Assembly: GCA_905221605.1 (NCBI GenBank)
Contig: CAJNDS010000280.1
Span: 540,892 to 593,391 of the forward strand
DNA from: Symbiodinium natans
Taxonomy: Eukaryota; Sar; Dinophyceae; Suessiales; Symbiodiniaceae
Reading direction: 5' to 3'
Length of the DNA stretch: 52,500 nucleotides
This document shows, piece by piece, positions 12,110-24,200 of this stretch. Positions within the stretch are counted from its first letter, which is position 1. The number at the start of each line of letters is the position of its first letter. The position numbers and the translations under genes were made by a program. A model generated the notes under the pieces. It was not told the DNA's origin. It ran no database searches and was given only the letters and a program-made list of their open reading frames with translations.

Positions 12110-12800
12110 ACCCTAAGCACTAAGCCGAAAACCCTAAACCCTAAACCCTAAACCCTAAACCCTAAACCCAAAACCCTAAACCCTAAACCCTAAACCCTGA
12201 ACCCTAAACCCTGCAGCCCCTAAAGGCCTGGAAGCCTAAACCAAGCCGAAGGCTCTTCGGCCTGCCCCGAGGCTTGGGCCTCCTTATACGCTCACTTCTG
12301 AATCACGGCCCCCTTTTCCTTAGGGGCTGCAGGGTTTAGGGTTTAGGGTTTAGGGTTTAGGACGAACCTAGGTAGGCCCTGTTACATCCTCTGAGTCGTC
12401 CAAACACGCTCCTCTTGAACCCAAGAAGTGGTAGCTAGGACTAAAATACCAAGGGAGCCTCAGAATGAGAAACTTGATATGCGCAGTTCCTTCGGAAATT
12501 GAAGTTTGACGTTTAGGGCTTCATTCTTGTTCTTATTCTTCTTCTTATTTGCATTCATGCGTTTTTTTTTTTTAAATGTCTTATTCTGCGTCTTATACTC
12601 AACCCTAAACCCAAAAACACTAAACCCTAAAGCCGAAATCGGTTTGCGCGCTTCAACCTAAACTCACAACCTGTTCCGGGCTGATGGTCTTGGGGTTTCC
12701 AAGGCTCAAGTCTAAACCCGAAACCCTAAACCTTAAACCCTAAACCCTAAACCCTAAACCCTAAACCCTAAACCCTAAAACCTTCACCCCAAAACCCCAG
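12110..12800. repeat. CCCTAAA blocks with a short TTTAGGG block
   Basis: CCCTAAA sense 12125-12215, TTTAGGG sense 12328-12362, CCCTAAA sense 12600-12640 and 12715-12780. The unique pieces between them show no convincing exon. Confidence 0.85.
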
Positions 12801-13631
12801 AAGAGTGTCGTATTCATTTGTCTTTTGCAGCTTTCTGGTGGGCGCTTCAAGGCCCCTCTGTGGCCTTGCTGTTTGGGCATGGCTCGGAGTGGGGATCTTT
12901 TTTGTTTTTCTACTTTTGTGTTTTTTTTTTCAAAGGTTTTTTTTGTTTCTTGAAGGTTTTTTTAGGGCTTTCCGGGCTTTCAGGGCTTTGAGGGTTTCAG
13001 TTCTTTTTTTGGGCAGCCTCTCTAAGGCTGCAGATCGGAACGCCCGAGGAGCTGTACAACAAGGCTCGGACGCAGACCCCCCCAAAACTCGTGAATTCCC
13101 CTACTTGCCCCCCTATACTCTTTTGCTAGGTTCCCCCCATAATTAAGGCTATTTAGGGGTAATTGAGTTAATTAAGCCAAATTAATGGCCCCCCTCCCCC
13201 CCCCCCCGGCCCCCCAAAGAAACCCAAGCCTTGGGATTCTCCCGCCCCCAACAGTCATCAAGAGGGACTGTGGTAGCCCCTTGATGATATTCCCGATTAA
13301 GGGCCCTTCGTATAAGGGGAACCTCCCCACCTGCACCCTTCAACCCTAAACCCTTCAACCTTGAACACTGAATCCAACCCCTAAACCCTAAACCCTAAGC
13401 CCCTGAGCCCTCAGACCTAAGCCCTAAATCAACCCCTAAACCCTCACCCTAAACCCTAAACACCCCGCGCCTTCTCTCTGGCTCGGTGCAATTAGGGTTT
13501 TTGTGTTCAAACCCGGAAGCCCAAACGAAACCTCAGGGTATAGGTTTTAGGCAGGGTTTGCAGGGTTTGCAGCGCTCGTAGGGTATGTAGGCTTCGCAGG
13601 ATTCGTAGAGTTTTGTGCTGTGGGTGCACGT

Positions 13632-13769
13632 ATGAGCGCATTGACCCTACACCTAAACCTCAGCCCTAAACCCTAAACTCTAAGCCCTAAACCCTAAACT
13701 ATGAGCGCATTGACCCTACACCTAAACCTCAGCCCTAAACCCTAAACTCTAAGCCCTAAACCCTAAACT
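13632..13769. repeat. Perfect 69-bp tandem duplication
   Basis: atgagcgcattgaccctac begins at 13632 and again at 13701; the 69-bp units appear identical, including internal CCCTAAA variants. This suggests a recent duplication inside heptamer DNA. Confidence 0.85.
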
Positions 13770-13784
13770 CTAGCCCTAAACCTT

Positions 13785-13980
13785 AACCCCCAAACCCAAA
13801 CCCCCAAACCCCAAACCCCAAACCCCAAACCCCAAACCCCAAACCCCAAACCCAAACCCCAAACCCCAAACCCCAAACCCCAAACCCCAAACCCCAAACC
13901 CCAAACCCCAAACCCCAAACCCCAAACCCCAAACCCCAAACCCCAAACCCCAAACCCCAAACCCCAAACCCCAAACCCTT
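13785..13980. repeat. CCCCAAA (TTTGGGG) homogeneous array
   Basis: About 26 units of CCCCAAA with one or two slips, flanked by CCCTAAA repeats. The repetitive GVWGLGF frames on the minus strand are translations of this array, not genes. Confidence 0.95.
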
Positions 13981-14039
13981 AACCCTTAACCCTTAACCCT
14001 AAACCTCGGACGTGGGACGGAGCTTTAGCCCCTTTCAAG

Positions 14040-15178
14040 CCCTAAAGCCCCCAAAGCCCCAAACCCTAGAACACGACCCTAAACCCCAAACATCCCTCAA
14101 CCCTACTCCCCCTAATTAGCCCTAAACCTTGGACCCTGAACCCTAAACCCCCTGGCCCTAAACCCTAAACCCCCTAACCCTAAACCCTGAACCCTGAACC
14201 CTAAACCCTAAACCCTAGACCCTAAATCCTAAACCCTAAACCCTAAACCCTAAATCCTAAACCCTAAACCCTAAACCCTAAACACTAAACCCCTCAGAAG
14301 CACAGCTCAGGCACAGTCCCTGGGCTTCTCACTAGCTCAGGCCCTTGGCTGGGAGGCTCGTGGGGAAGGGAGGGTTTAGGGTTGAGGGTTTAGGGTTTAG
14401 GGTTTAGGGTTAGGGTGGTGTCGGGTTTAGAGTGGTGTTTAGGGTTTAGGGTTCGGTGGTTTAGGACCTGGAGTTGGAGCTCAAGGACACGGACACATCG
14501 GCTCCAACTCCAGAAGCTCCAGATAGGGTTTAGGGTTCAGGGTTCAGGGTTCAGGGTTTAGGGTTTAGGGTTTAGGGTTTGGGGTTTGGGGTTTGGGGTT
14601 TGGGGTTTAGGGCTTTGAGCGGCTGTGTAAGTCTAAACCCTAAACCCTCAGCCCCCCTCAACCCTAAACCCTCGCACCCGAAGCCCCAAATAAACCCTTA
14701 AACCTACCCCCCCTAAACATCCCTTAAACCCTAAACCATCCTCTTGTTGCCAAGGAAGCTGTTAGCAGCACCCAGAGCACGCCCTTCTTGCAGCCCCTGA
14801 CCCCTAACTGAGCTCCTGAGCTCTGAAACCCGTAGTCCCCAAACCCCAAACCCTAAACCCTAAAACCCTCAAAGCGTAAAGCCCTCGAAAACTAGAACCC
14901 TAAGCCCTAGATCCTAAACCCTAAGCCGAAAACCCTAAACCCTAAACCCCTAAGCCGAAAACCCTAAACCCTAAACCCCTAAGCCCTGAACAGTACACCC
15001 CTAAACCCTGAACCCCAAACCCTTAAATCCCCAAGCCCTAAGCCCCAAAACCCCACATCCTCTCGCTCGCCAAGCCCACAGCGTGGCACCGCCCTAAACC
15101 CTAAACCCCCAACCCCCAACCCTAAACCCCAAACCCTCAACCCTCAACCCTCAACCCTCAACCCTAAACCCCAAACCC

Positions 15179-15210
<32 letters not shown>

Positions 15211-15285
15211 ACCCTAAACCCGAAACCCCTCAACCCTCAACCCTCAACCCTCAACTCTCAACCCTAACCCTGAACCCTGCCTGAG
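14040..15285. repeat. Mixed CCCTAAA, TTTAGGG and CCCTCAA arrays
   Basis: CCCTAAA sense 14140-14290, TTTAGGG sense 14370-14460 and 14525-14610, CCCTAAA sense 14625-14740 and 14840-15000. CCCTCAA runs lie at 15125-15260 in a higher-order unit of ~57 bp repeated about twice. Candidate exons 14465-14521 and 14755-14800 lie between blocks. Confidence 0.85.
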
Positions 15286-15834
15286 AAGGTCTGGGGTCTC
15301 CTTGTCACAGGTGAAGACCGAAGCCGATGGCCCCTCCGTCCTCGAAGGTCCGACAAAGAGGGGGGGGGGGGGGTTGATGATAGGGTGTTGGGGTTTAAGG
15401 GTTTAGGGGTTAGGGGTTTAGGGTTTTTTGGGATTCTGGGTTCTCTGAGGGTAGTTTCATGGGCCCTTTTTCATGGTCCCTAGCCAATGTATGGGCCCTT
15501 AATTTGTATAGGGTATATAAGGGGGAAGGGTGTTGGGATTTTGGGTTCGAAGGGTCGAAGGGTTTAGGATCTGGGGGATTTAGGCTTGAGGGTTTAGGGT
15601 TTCGGGCGTAGGGTTCGAAGGGTTAAGGGAAAGGTTGCTTACATATCCCTCACCCTGAAACTCCATAGTGTATTGCTCCTGGCGTCTGCAATCAGGGGCA
15701 CTTTTTTTTGTTTGTCATTTTCCCCGTAGCCCCAAGCCCAAAGCCCGAAGCCCTAAGACCTAAACCCTGACCCCAAAGAAGCAAGAAAGCTTCCCCTCAA
15801 GCTTGTGCTGAGCCTAAACCTTAAACCCTGAACC

Positions 15835-16735
15835 CTAAACCCGAAACCCTGAACCATAAACCCTAAACCCTAAACCCTAAACCCTAAACCCTAAACCCTA
15901 AACCCTAAACCCTAAACCCTAAACCCTAAACCCCCCAAGACCTGCTCCACGTCAGGACTTCGCGGGTCCTGAGAGGCCCGCCCTACCTAGACTGGCCGCG
16001 ACGATGACTTGGGGAGACATTTCCTGTAGGGTTTTGGGGTTTAGGGTTTAGGGTTTAGGGTTTAGGGTTTAGGGTTTAGGGTTTAGGGTTTGGCTCTTGT
16101 TCCCGCTATACTACCAGTCCTTAATAGGGATTATAATGGTGGGGGGGGGGGGGGGGTACTCTTATCCTTATGACTTCTCCGAGCACAGGCGGTCGTTTTT
16201 GAGTAGAAAACTGGCCCCCAAGCACTAAACCCCACAACCCGAAACCCTGAAGACCTTCACACGCTTCTGGGGTGTTCCTCTGGCCCCTTAGGAACTGATT
16301 TTGTGTTCTTTGTTTTTTTCTTTGTTTTTTATATGAATCCAAGGGAACATCACAACTAGTACTTTTATTGAGGTTCCAAGGGGAGTTTATTTTTCTTGCC
16401 GCATGGTCCCAAGGCCGGTGTGTAGACCCAGATGTCCGAAAACCGGACGGGCAGCGAGCCGGCAGCCAGTCAATCGGAGGGGTGGAGGGGCCCTGAGCCC
16501 TAAATCCTAAACCCTAGAAAACCTAAACCCTAAACCCCCAAACCCTAGGGTCCTGTAACTAAACCTTAAACCCTAAACCCTAAACCCCCTTTAAAACCTT
16601 CTGGGCTGCTGGGTGATTTGGGTTTAGGGTTTAGGGTTTAGGGTTTAGGGTTTAGGGTTTAGGGTTTAGGGTTTAGGGTTTAGGGTTTAGGGTTTAGGGT
16701 AGTGGGGTAGTGGGGTAGTGGGGTAGTTGGGTTTC
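15835..16735. repeat. CCCTAAA and TTTAGGG blocks with a GGGGTAGT octamer tail
   Basis: CCCTAAA sense 15835-15930, TTTAGGG sense 16030-16095, CCCTAAA sense 16500-16590, TTTAGGG sense 16620-16698, passing directly into four units of tagtgggg (16698-16730). Confidence 0.88.
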
Positions 16736-17239
16736 TTGGTTTCCTTCAATTCCTTGGCTTTAGGGGTTTAGGGCTTTGTGGTGTCGAGACTCTAGGGGCT
16801 TACGCAATCCAGGGCCATACGCCCTGCCAAGCGCTACGGGGTATTCTCGGGGTCGGGAGCGCTGCCGGCTTTTGTTTTAATGGCTGGCCCCCTGGTCAGG
16901 GCTGAAGGTCTAAGCTTGAGGGTGTAGGGCTTAGGATCCTAAGCCCTCAGCCGCAAACCTAAACCCAAATCCCAAAACCCTCAAGACAAGATGCATAGCA
17001 ACAGTGTGTGTTATCATTCTGAATTTCCCATGACATCTGTCCAAACAGCTGTTTAGGGTTTCGGGATTACTGTTTAGGGTTTAGGGTTTAAGGTTTAGGG
17101 TTTAGGGTTTAGGGTTTAGGGTACTGTTTAGGGTTTAAGGTTTAGGGGCGGTCCTTTTTGCCGGCGTTTTGGTTCCGTAACATGTGGTATCGGGCTCAGG
17201 GTGTAGTTCACGGGCTCCCACTCCCAGTCCTCTGAGCCC

Positions 17240-17460
17240 TAGATCCTAAACCCTAGATCCTAAACCCTAAACCGTAAACCCTAAACCCTAGATCCTAAAC
17301 CCTAAACCCTAAACCCTAAACCCTAAACCCCAAACCCTAAACCCCAAACCCTAAACCCTAAACCCTAAACCCTAAACCCTAAACCCTAAACCCTAAACCC
17401 TAAACCCTAAACCCCAAACCCTAAACCCTAAACCCTACACAACAGCTGAAAACCCTAAAC
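17240..17460. repeat. CCCTAAA array
   Basis: CCCTAAA-sense array of about 200 bp with CCTAGAT and CCCCAAA variants, upstream of the first confident exon of the next gene model. Confidence 0.9.
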
Positions 17461-17610
17461 CCTGAACAGAATGTGGTCCGCAGCCTTTGCTAGAGGGATC
17501 TGAAGTTGGGTGTCCACGGGTTCTTTAAAGAAGGGCCATTCCTAAGGGAGGGTTTAAGGTTTAGGGCTTAGGCTTATCGGAGTTTGCCCTGGTATTTGTC
17601 CTACGACCAG

Positions 17611-20600
17611 TGGGCGTCTCTGCGCTGGGCGAAGATCGCCCAGGCAGCTGGGATAATGACCGGTGCTGCCGCGACCTTGCCGAGGCTTGTGTCGGACCCT
17701 TAGGGGGTTGAGGGTTTAGGGTTTAGGGCTGAGGGTTGAGGTTTAGGGTGTAGGGTTTAGGGTTTGCGGTTTAGGGTTTAGGGTTTAGGGTTAAGGCCCT
17801 AAACCCTAATCCCTGAACAACTGAACTGCTTCAGTGCTTCGGTTTTGGGGGGAGGCTTTGCAGTCTATGGCTTGGGACGTTGATGGCGTCGGTATGGGAC
17901 TTGCGTGGGGCGCCCATGACATGTACACATCCCAAGCCAAGCTCCTTACTAGCTGCTAGCTCGTTTAGTTTAAACCCTAAACCCTAAACCCTAAGCCCCA
18001 AAACGCTTCAGTGTTTCGGGTCTTGGGATCAGAGGCGGCCCGAGCCCGAAACATCTTTACTGAACACCAAACATTAAACCCTGGAACCCTAAACTCGAAA
18101 TGCTAGACCCTAAACCCAGAAACTGCAACCCAAAACCCTGTAAACCCTGCACGCCTTGTAAACCCGGCAAACCCTGCACACCCATTCAACCCTACACATC
18201 CTAAACCCCAAGCCCGAAACACTCCAACCCGAAACCCTAGGGTTTGGGACAAGGCGCGACCAAGGTTTAGGGCTTAGGGTCAAGTGTGATTGGGGTTTAG
18301 GGTTTCGGGTTTAGGGTTGATGGTTTAGGGTTAAGGATTTAGGCCTAGGGTTTAGGTCTCAGAGTTTTGGGGTGTTGAAACTTGTTGAGTTTCTGAACAT
18401 CCCCTGCAATATCGCGGCAAGTGCCCAAAGCACCGGACGCCAGAGGCAAACGCGCTGGAGTCAAGAACCTAGGGTCTAGGGTTTAGGGCTTAGTTGAGTT
18501 TGGGGATCTCTTGCCATCAGTTTAGACCCGAAATCCAAAATGCTCAGTTTCAACAGCTGTCATGCTGAACAACAGTCAGAAGTGGGGGAAGTGGAGGGAC
18601 GGTCTATCCTGCGGCTTGCAGGCAGGGACTGGGTTTAGAGTTTCCCCAACCCTAAACCTGGAGTTTAGGGTTTGGAGCCCACGATTCTGGGTCTAAGGAT
18701 CTGAACACGAACCGTACATGGCTCCCATATTGGCAAGAACTCCAAACCCTCATGGCATAGGGTCCAGGGTTTAGGGTTTAGGGCTTAGGGTTTGGGGTTT
18801 GGGGTTTGGGGTTTGGGGTTTAGGGTTTAGGGTTTAGGGTTAGGGTTTAGGGTATAGGGTTTAGGGTTTAGGGTGTAGGGTTTAGGGCTATTGGCATAGG
18901 TCTGCAAGCTCCGAGCGCCGGGAAGCAGCGTGCTCAAGGCTGAAAGGCTCTCAACCCAAGATCCGCAGCCCTATCCTGAGCCCGAACGCCGAGACCCTAA
19001 ACCCTGAAAGGTTCAGACTTTGGAGTTTACGGTTTGAGGTTTGCACCTTGTTTAGGGTTTGCCAGCCTACAATAGAAGGCTCCGTCCCGCGAAAGGGACC
19101 ATAGCCTAGAGAGCGGCCCATCGCTCAACCCTAAACCCTAAACCCTAAACCCTAAACCCTAAACCCTAAACCCAAAACCCAAAACCCTAAACCCTAAACC
19201 CTAAACCCTAAACCCTAAACCCTAAACCCTAAACCCCAAACCCCATGGAGCTCTTGCACAGCCATATTCTTTCCCGAAACCCGAAGCCCTCAAGCCCAAA
19301 ACCTAAACCCCAGGCCCGAGCCCCTATAAGCACTAAATCCTAAACCTCTTGGATTACCTAAAGCCTCAACCCCAAAGCCTAAGCCCAAAAAACCACCCAA
19401 CCCTAAACCCCACAACCTAACCCTATAAACGCTGAACCCAAGTCCAGGGGCCCAGTATCCAGGGTTTAGGGTGTAGGGTTTAGGGTTTGGGGTGTCGCCC
19501 CCCCCCCCCCCCCCTCTGCGCGGATCTCCTGCCATGAGCAGCGCCCATGGCTGGGGCTGCACGGAGGAAGACCTTTGTCTCCTTGGGAATTCTGTACGGT
19601 TTTTTTTCGGCGAGTTGCCCTAAACCCTAAACCCAAAAAACCGCTAACCCCCAAACCCCAAAACCCCAAACGCTAAACCCGACACCCGAAACCCTGACGC
19701 CTAAACCCAAAACCCAAAACCCAAAACCCAAAACCCTAAACCCTAAACCCTAAACCCTAAACCCTAAACCCTAAACCCTAAACCCTAAACCCCAAACCCC
19801 AAACCCTAAACCCTAAGCCCCAAACCCGTGTCCCAAGGGGAGGGAAGGCGACATCTTGCGGCCGCTTCATGAGCTCAAAGACTTCAACGTGCCCTGGGCT
19901 TTTCACATGTTGGGAGGGTTTAGGGTTTAGGGTTTAGGGTTTAGGGTTTGGGGTTTAGGGTTTGGGGTTTAGGGTTTAGTTTGTCGGGCTGAAGTTAGGG
20001 ACCTGGGGCATAATCTTGCAGAGCTCGATGACTTGTACATCCTATCGGATGTAATTGCATCGCTGGGTTTCTTCTTGATTTCCACACATAAACCCTAAAC
20101 CCTAAACCCTAAACCCCAAACCCTAAAACCTCTAAAGCCTGAAGCCTAAAGCCTCGAAACCCTAGGCCCTAAACCTTAAACCTGAAACCCTAAACCCTAA
20201 ACCCTAAAAACTAAGCCTACACCCTAAACCCTAAACCCTAAACCCCGAACCCCAAACCCTAAACCCTAAACCCTAATCCTAAACCTTACGGCCAAGGAGT
20301 TGTTCGAAGCGGCCAACCAAGTGCTTGTGGTCCCAGAGGAGATCTCTGAGATCACCAGGGATCTGTGCTCGAAGTCAGCGAAGATGCTTCTTGGCTACTC
20401 TGTTTCGATTTAAACCCTAAACACTAAACCCAAAACCCCAAACCCAAAACCCGAAACCCTAAGCCCTAAGCCCTAAGCCCTAAGCCCTAAGCCCTGTCTT
20501 GCTGATAGTATTTACATGCTATTCGGATTTGAACACTCGGCACCGGTGTTTTCCAGATTTTGAACCATCGGCGCCGGTGTTGTTCAGTTTTTGAACAATA

Positions 20601-21347
20601 GAGCGGGGTGTTTTCAGATTCAGAGTCTTTCAGAGTCGGCATTGCAGATGTTGAACAATCGGGTTAACCCTGAACCCTGAACCCTGAACCCTGAACCCTG
20701 AACCCTAAACCCTAAACCCTAAGCCCTAAACCCTAAACCCTAAACAGTAAACCCTAAACCCTAAACCCTAAACCCTAAACCCTAAACCCTAAACCCTAAA
20801 CCCTAAACCCTAAACCCTAAACCCTAAACCCTAAACCCTAAACCCTAAACCCTAAACCCTAAACCCTAAACCCTAAACCCTAAACCCAGTTTTTGCGATG
20901 TGGCCAAATACAAAGCCACCCAGAAAGCCCAAGCCCAGGATCTGGCAGGAGGGAGGCGCCTGGAAGGTGACGAATCCTGCGGGCCCCGCGCTGTCACGAG
21001 GCCTTTGGGATGCTTTTCTATTCTCAGGGTTTAGGGTTTAGGGTTTAGGGTTTAGGGTTTAGGGTTTAGGGTTTAGGGTTTAGGGTTTAGGGTTTAGGGT
21101 TTAGGCTTCATTATCATGTTCAAGAGGATTCTAAGCCCTGCGGCGTGTAAGAGGCTTCTGTCTAAGAGGGATTTCGATGTTTGGAGACTTTGCAGAGGGT
21201 TTTCTGGGCCTCTGGCCATGGCATCTAAGGTCAAGGCTGAAGGAGGATGTCGATGAGCTCTGCAAGAAGGCCTTTGCGGGAGGCATGGCGCAAGCCGAGC
21301 AGCGCGCAAACCGGATGATGAGGAAGGATGACGAGCCCTGGCTGTAG
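17611..21347 (+). CDS. Unrecognised multi-exon protein, 3' part, ends in TAG
   Basis: Exons I can place are 17611-17688 (WASLRWAKIAQAAGIMTG...), 17864-~17934 (SMAWDVDGVGMGLAWGAHDMY), 19838-19913 (GREGDILRPLHELKDFNV...), 19995-20050 (RDLGHNLAELDDLYILSD), 20297-~20405 (ELFEAANQVLVVPEEISEIT...), ~20900-20966 (...AQAQDLAGGRRLEG, donor GTGACG) and 21243-21347 (EDVDELCKKAFAGG...DDEPWL, stop TAG). Joins 19913/19995 (GA donor, codon G+TT) and 20050/20297 (GTAATT donor, phase 0) are consistent; others are looser, and more than one gene could be involved. The product is helix-rich and acidic with no domain I recognise. A longer open stretch 21109-21229 (KRILSPAACKRLLSKRDFDVW...) may be another exon. 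All introns contain heptamer arrays. Confidence 0.5.
18770..18890. repeat. TTTAGGG/TTTGGGG array
   Basis: TTTAGGG-sense intronic array with a TTTGGGG patch, inside the 17.6-21.3 kb gene model. Confidence 0.88.
19130..20290. repeat. Alternating CCCTAAA and TTTAGGG intronic arrays
   Basis: CCCTAAA sense 19130-19240, TTTAGGG sense 19460-19490, CCCTAAA sense 19620-19825, TTTAGGG sense 19917-19980, CCCTAAA sense 20090-20290. Exons 19838-19913, 19995-20050 and 20297-20405 occupy the gaps. Confidence 0.9.
20515..20660. repeat. Degenerate ~43-bp tandem repeat
   Basis: Three to four copies of a unit containing ttttgaacmatcgg, ggtgtt and ttcagatt. Not coding in a consistent frame. Confidence 0.6.
20665..21105. 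repeat. CCCTAAA array and TTTAGGG array around a candidate exon
   Basis: CCCTAAA sense 20665-20885 (with a CCCTGAA patch at the left) and TTTAGGG sense 21028-21105, bracketing the candidate exon ~20900-20966. Confidence 0.92.
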
Positions 21348-21479
21348 GGTTTAGGGTTTGGGGTTTGGGGTTTAGGGTTTGGGGTTTAGGGATTTGGAGC
21401 CATCCCCTAAGCCCGAAGGCCTTAGAGCCCAAAAACAACGAACCAAGGACAAGCTTCAGCGTCTTTTGCAAAAGCTGCG

Positions 21480-24200
21480 GTCTTCCCAACAGCACCTCGC
21501 CTGCGTTCATTAAGCTTGTTTCTCAAGAACCCAAAGCCACTTCTTAGAAGGGCTTCAGGGGTTGCTTAAGGTCTTCAGAGAACCCTTGCGCCTACACCCC
21601 AAACGCCAAGAAGTCGGATGCTTGACTGCAGGGCACTACATCACTCAAAAATATCGTTATACAAGGGGGCAGAGCAGGCCCGTATTCCCTTTTTTCAGCT
21701 TTTAGGTTCCCTTCTACGCCCCCTTCAAACCAAAACAGGGCACCCTTTTTATTCCGAGGGTACTCTCGGGTCTAGAAAACCATGGTAACTTAAAGTCCAA
21801 GTTCCTGAGCACGAATCCAGACAAGGCTCCGGAGGTCTTGATCGTTTTTTTTCGGTGTTTCGGTCTTTCGAGGTTGTGGTGTTTCGGGGGTTTGGGTGTA
21901 TGGATTTGGGGTGTGAGGGTTTGTTGGGTGAAGTTAGGGGTTCGTGGCTTCCGTTCTTGCGCTGGCTCGTTGAGGCAGGCAGGTGACGCCCTAAATCTGC
22001 AAATCAAACCCTGTTTACCCTAGTCCCCTAAACCCTGCACCCCGAACCCTAAGCCGGGAAGCACGTGCGCCCTCCCTGAGAAGGTCGCAGAATCAGCGGC
22101 CTTCCGCCGTCCCCCAGTCGGACGTGCGCGCGAGTGCATCTGCAGCTACTTCGCGCCAGGACCCTGAGCCCTGAAACCCAAAAAGCCTTTCAGATGTGGC
22201 CCCAAACGCTGGAACCCTCAAACCCCTGACCGAGGCCCTAAACCCTTAAACTCTGGAGTCCGGAACCCCGGCTCTTCAAAACCCTGAGCCTCAACACCCT
22301 GAGACTTCGACCCAGGAGCAGCCGCCAAACCAAAATGCCCACATGGCCCAACAGCGCCTCGCCTGTGTTCATGAAGGGTTGCCTCAAGATCCCATAGCCA
22401 CTTCTTAGAAGGGCTTCAGGGGTTGCTTAAGGTTTAGAGATAACCCGTGTGCGCCTACGCTCCAAACCCAAAGGAGTCGGACGCTTGACTGAGCTTTGGC
22501 AGGGTACTTCATCACTCAACAAAGTTTCCATACCATGGTAACTTCAGTCCGAGCTCCTAGTCAAGAATCCAGACAAGGCTCCAGGAGTTCTTGATGGGCA
22601 TTTTGCGATGTTGAGGGGTTTCGGTGTTTCGGGGTTTCCGGGTTTCGGGAGTGGCTTAGGAGTTTGTGGCTGGGAGTCTGGGATTTTGGATTTGGGGTGT
22701 GGTGTTTGGGGTTTCGGGGTAAGCCCTAAACTCTATGCTCTTGGGCTACTGGTTTGGATCAGCTGGGCGGAGAGCTAGGATTCAGGGCTCTGAACGAAGA
22801 CGATGTTGGGTGAAGTTAGGGGGTCGTGGCTTCTGTTCTTGCGCTGGCTCCCTGAGGCAGGCAGGTGACGCCCTAAACTTGGAAATCAAAACCCTGTTGA
22901 CCCTAAGCCCTATAACCTCTAGACTCTAATCCCTGCACCCCGAACCCTAAACCGGGAAGTGTGTGCGCCCTCCCTGAGAAGGTCGCAGAATCTGCGGTCT
23001 TCCGCCGTCCCCCCGTTGGACGGCCGCGCGAGTGCATCCGCAGCTACTTCGCGCCAGGAGCCTGAGCCCTGAAACTCAAAAAACCTTTCAGATTTGGTCC
23101 TAAACGTTGGAATTTTAAAACCTCTGACCGTAGCCCTAGCCCCTAAACTTTAGAGTCCGGAACCCCAGCTATTCGCAAGTAGCCCTACGCCCACAGCCCT
23201 AAAACCCTGAGCCCACTTTATTTCATTGAATTCTACTTTCATGTTAAGGGCCCCAGTTTATGTTCGTTTTGAGGGCCCATGACATTCCTTCAATATTATT
23301 GCATTATTTCCTTCACTTGTTGGTACTAATATAAAAGGTGAATAGACAAATATTTTTATATTGTCTCGGTCCTCAGAATAATAACTGGCCTGTGTAAACT
23401 GTAGCAACATAATGTATGAACGCAGTGAATACAATACTATTCCAGCGCCACTAATAAAGTATGTTTGTTGTTATTGTTAGCGCTGGGCACATTCTACTAG
23501 TACTACCGTGCGAACCTGAAGAACTCCCTTGTAATGGAGTCCTTTTCTCATCTTCGCGGGAGTCCTCGTTTACACGGTTAGTGCACGTTTCGTTCAATCG
23601 CTCCGGGAATTCATGCATTCGCTCACTGTTTCGCGAACACCCTGGAAGTTCGGGCCAGGAGCAGCCGCCAAACCAAAATGCCCTGGCCCAACAGCGCCTC
23701 GCCTGTGTTCATTAAGCTTTTCGTCAAGAACCCAAACCCACTTCTTAGAAGGGGTTCAGGGGTTGTTTAAGGTTTAGAGATAAACCCGTGTGCCTACGCC
23801 TTGGCTTGGCAGGGCACTTCATCACTCAAAAAATTGCTGTACCATGGCAACCCAAGTCCGAGCTCCTAATCAAGAATTGAATCCAGACGAGGCTGTTTCG
23901 GAGTTCCGGATTTTTTCTGGAGTGGGGCTTGGGGTTTGGTGTTGGGAGTTTGTGATTTTGGATTTGGGGTGTACGTAGGCGTTTGGAGTTTAGGGGCAAG
24001 CCCAAACTATGCTCTTGGGCTACGGGTTTGCGTTTGGATAGGCTGTGGTGAAAGTTAGGATTCAGAGCTATGATTCAAGAATCGTGGTCCACGATATTGG
24101 GTGAAGTTAGGCTTCGCGGGTTCTGTTCTCGCACTGGCTCCTTGAGGCAGGCCGAAGACGCCCTAAACCTCCAAATTAATTCCCTGCTCACCCTAAACCT
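21480..24200 (+). repeat. Three diverged copies of a ~0.7-kb segment
   Basis: Copy 1 ~21480-22290, copy 2 ~22340-23180, copy 3 ~23650-24190. Landmarks in each: cccaacagcrcctcgcctg, acttcttagaaggg, gtcaagaatccagac-type, ggtgaagttagg and gaggcaggc. Copies 1 and 2 also share the tail ccctccctgagaaggtcgc...cttcgcgccagg, absent from copy 3. Copies 2 and 3 are separated by ~450 bp of AT-richer unique DNA (23195-23640). A frame across ggtgaagttagg...gacgccctaaa stays open in all three copies (CAGSLRQAGDALNL in two, a diverged form in the third), but I recognise no gene. Confidence 0.75.

Larger units (their letters stand above)
8381..17610 (+). other. Telomere-repeat-rich region with scattered candidate exons
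   Basis: No complete gene model is possible. Candidate plus-strand exons with good borders are 9601-9673 (EELFHLGELLSAKGG..., after ctgtctctcag|), 10452-10506 (VVRQRDGRQILYKPSDLL, after ttcttctacag|, donor GTATTT), ~11610-11740 (LDAVSALQTLDQQIYSG...), 13034-13075 (IGTPEELYNKARTQ), 14465-14521 (DLELELKDTDTSAPTPEAP), 14755-14800 (EAVSSTQSTPFLQ), 15311-15346 (VKTEADGPSVLE) and ~15937-16010 (DLLHVRTSRVLRGPPYLDW). The 14465 and 14755 exons join in phase. They may be the 3' part of the channel gene, the 5' part of the 17.6-21.3 kb gene, or other genes. The 9601 island also reads openly on the minus strand (MATAFRGQGFTDIAAFGGQ then stop), so its strand is uncertain. Confidence 0.4.

Noticed and set aside
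13763-13974. Long GVWGLGF-type open frames on the minus strand (also 26469-26839)
   Set aside because: They are direct translations of the TTTGGGG/CCCCAAA array, open in several frames at once.
1086-21105. Idea that each C-array/unique/G-array unit is a fused, telomere-capped mini-chromosome
   Set aside because: The unique islands join in phase into proteins across neighbouring units, which ordinary exons in repeat-filled introns explain better.
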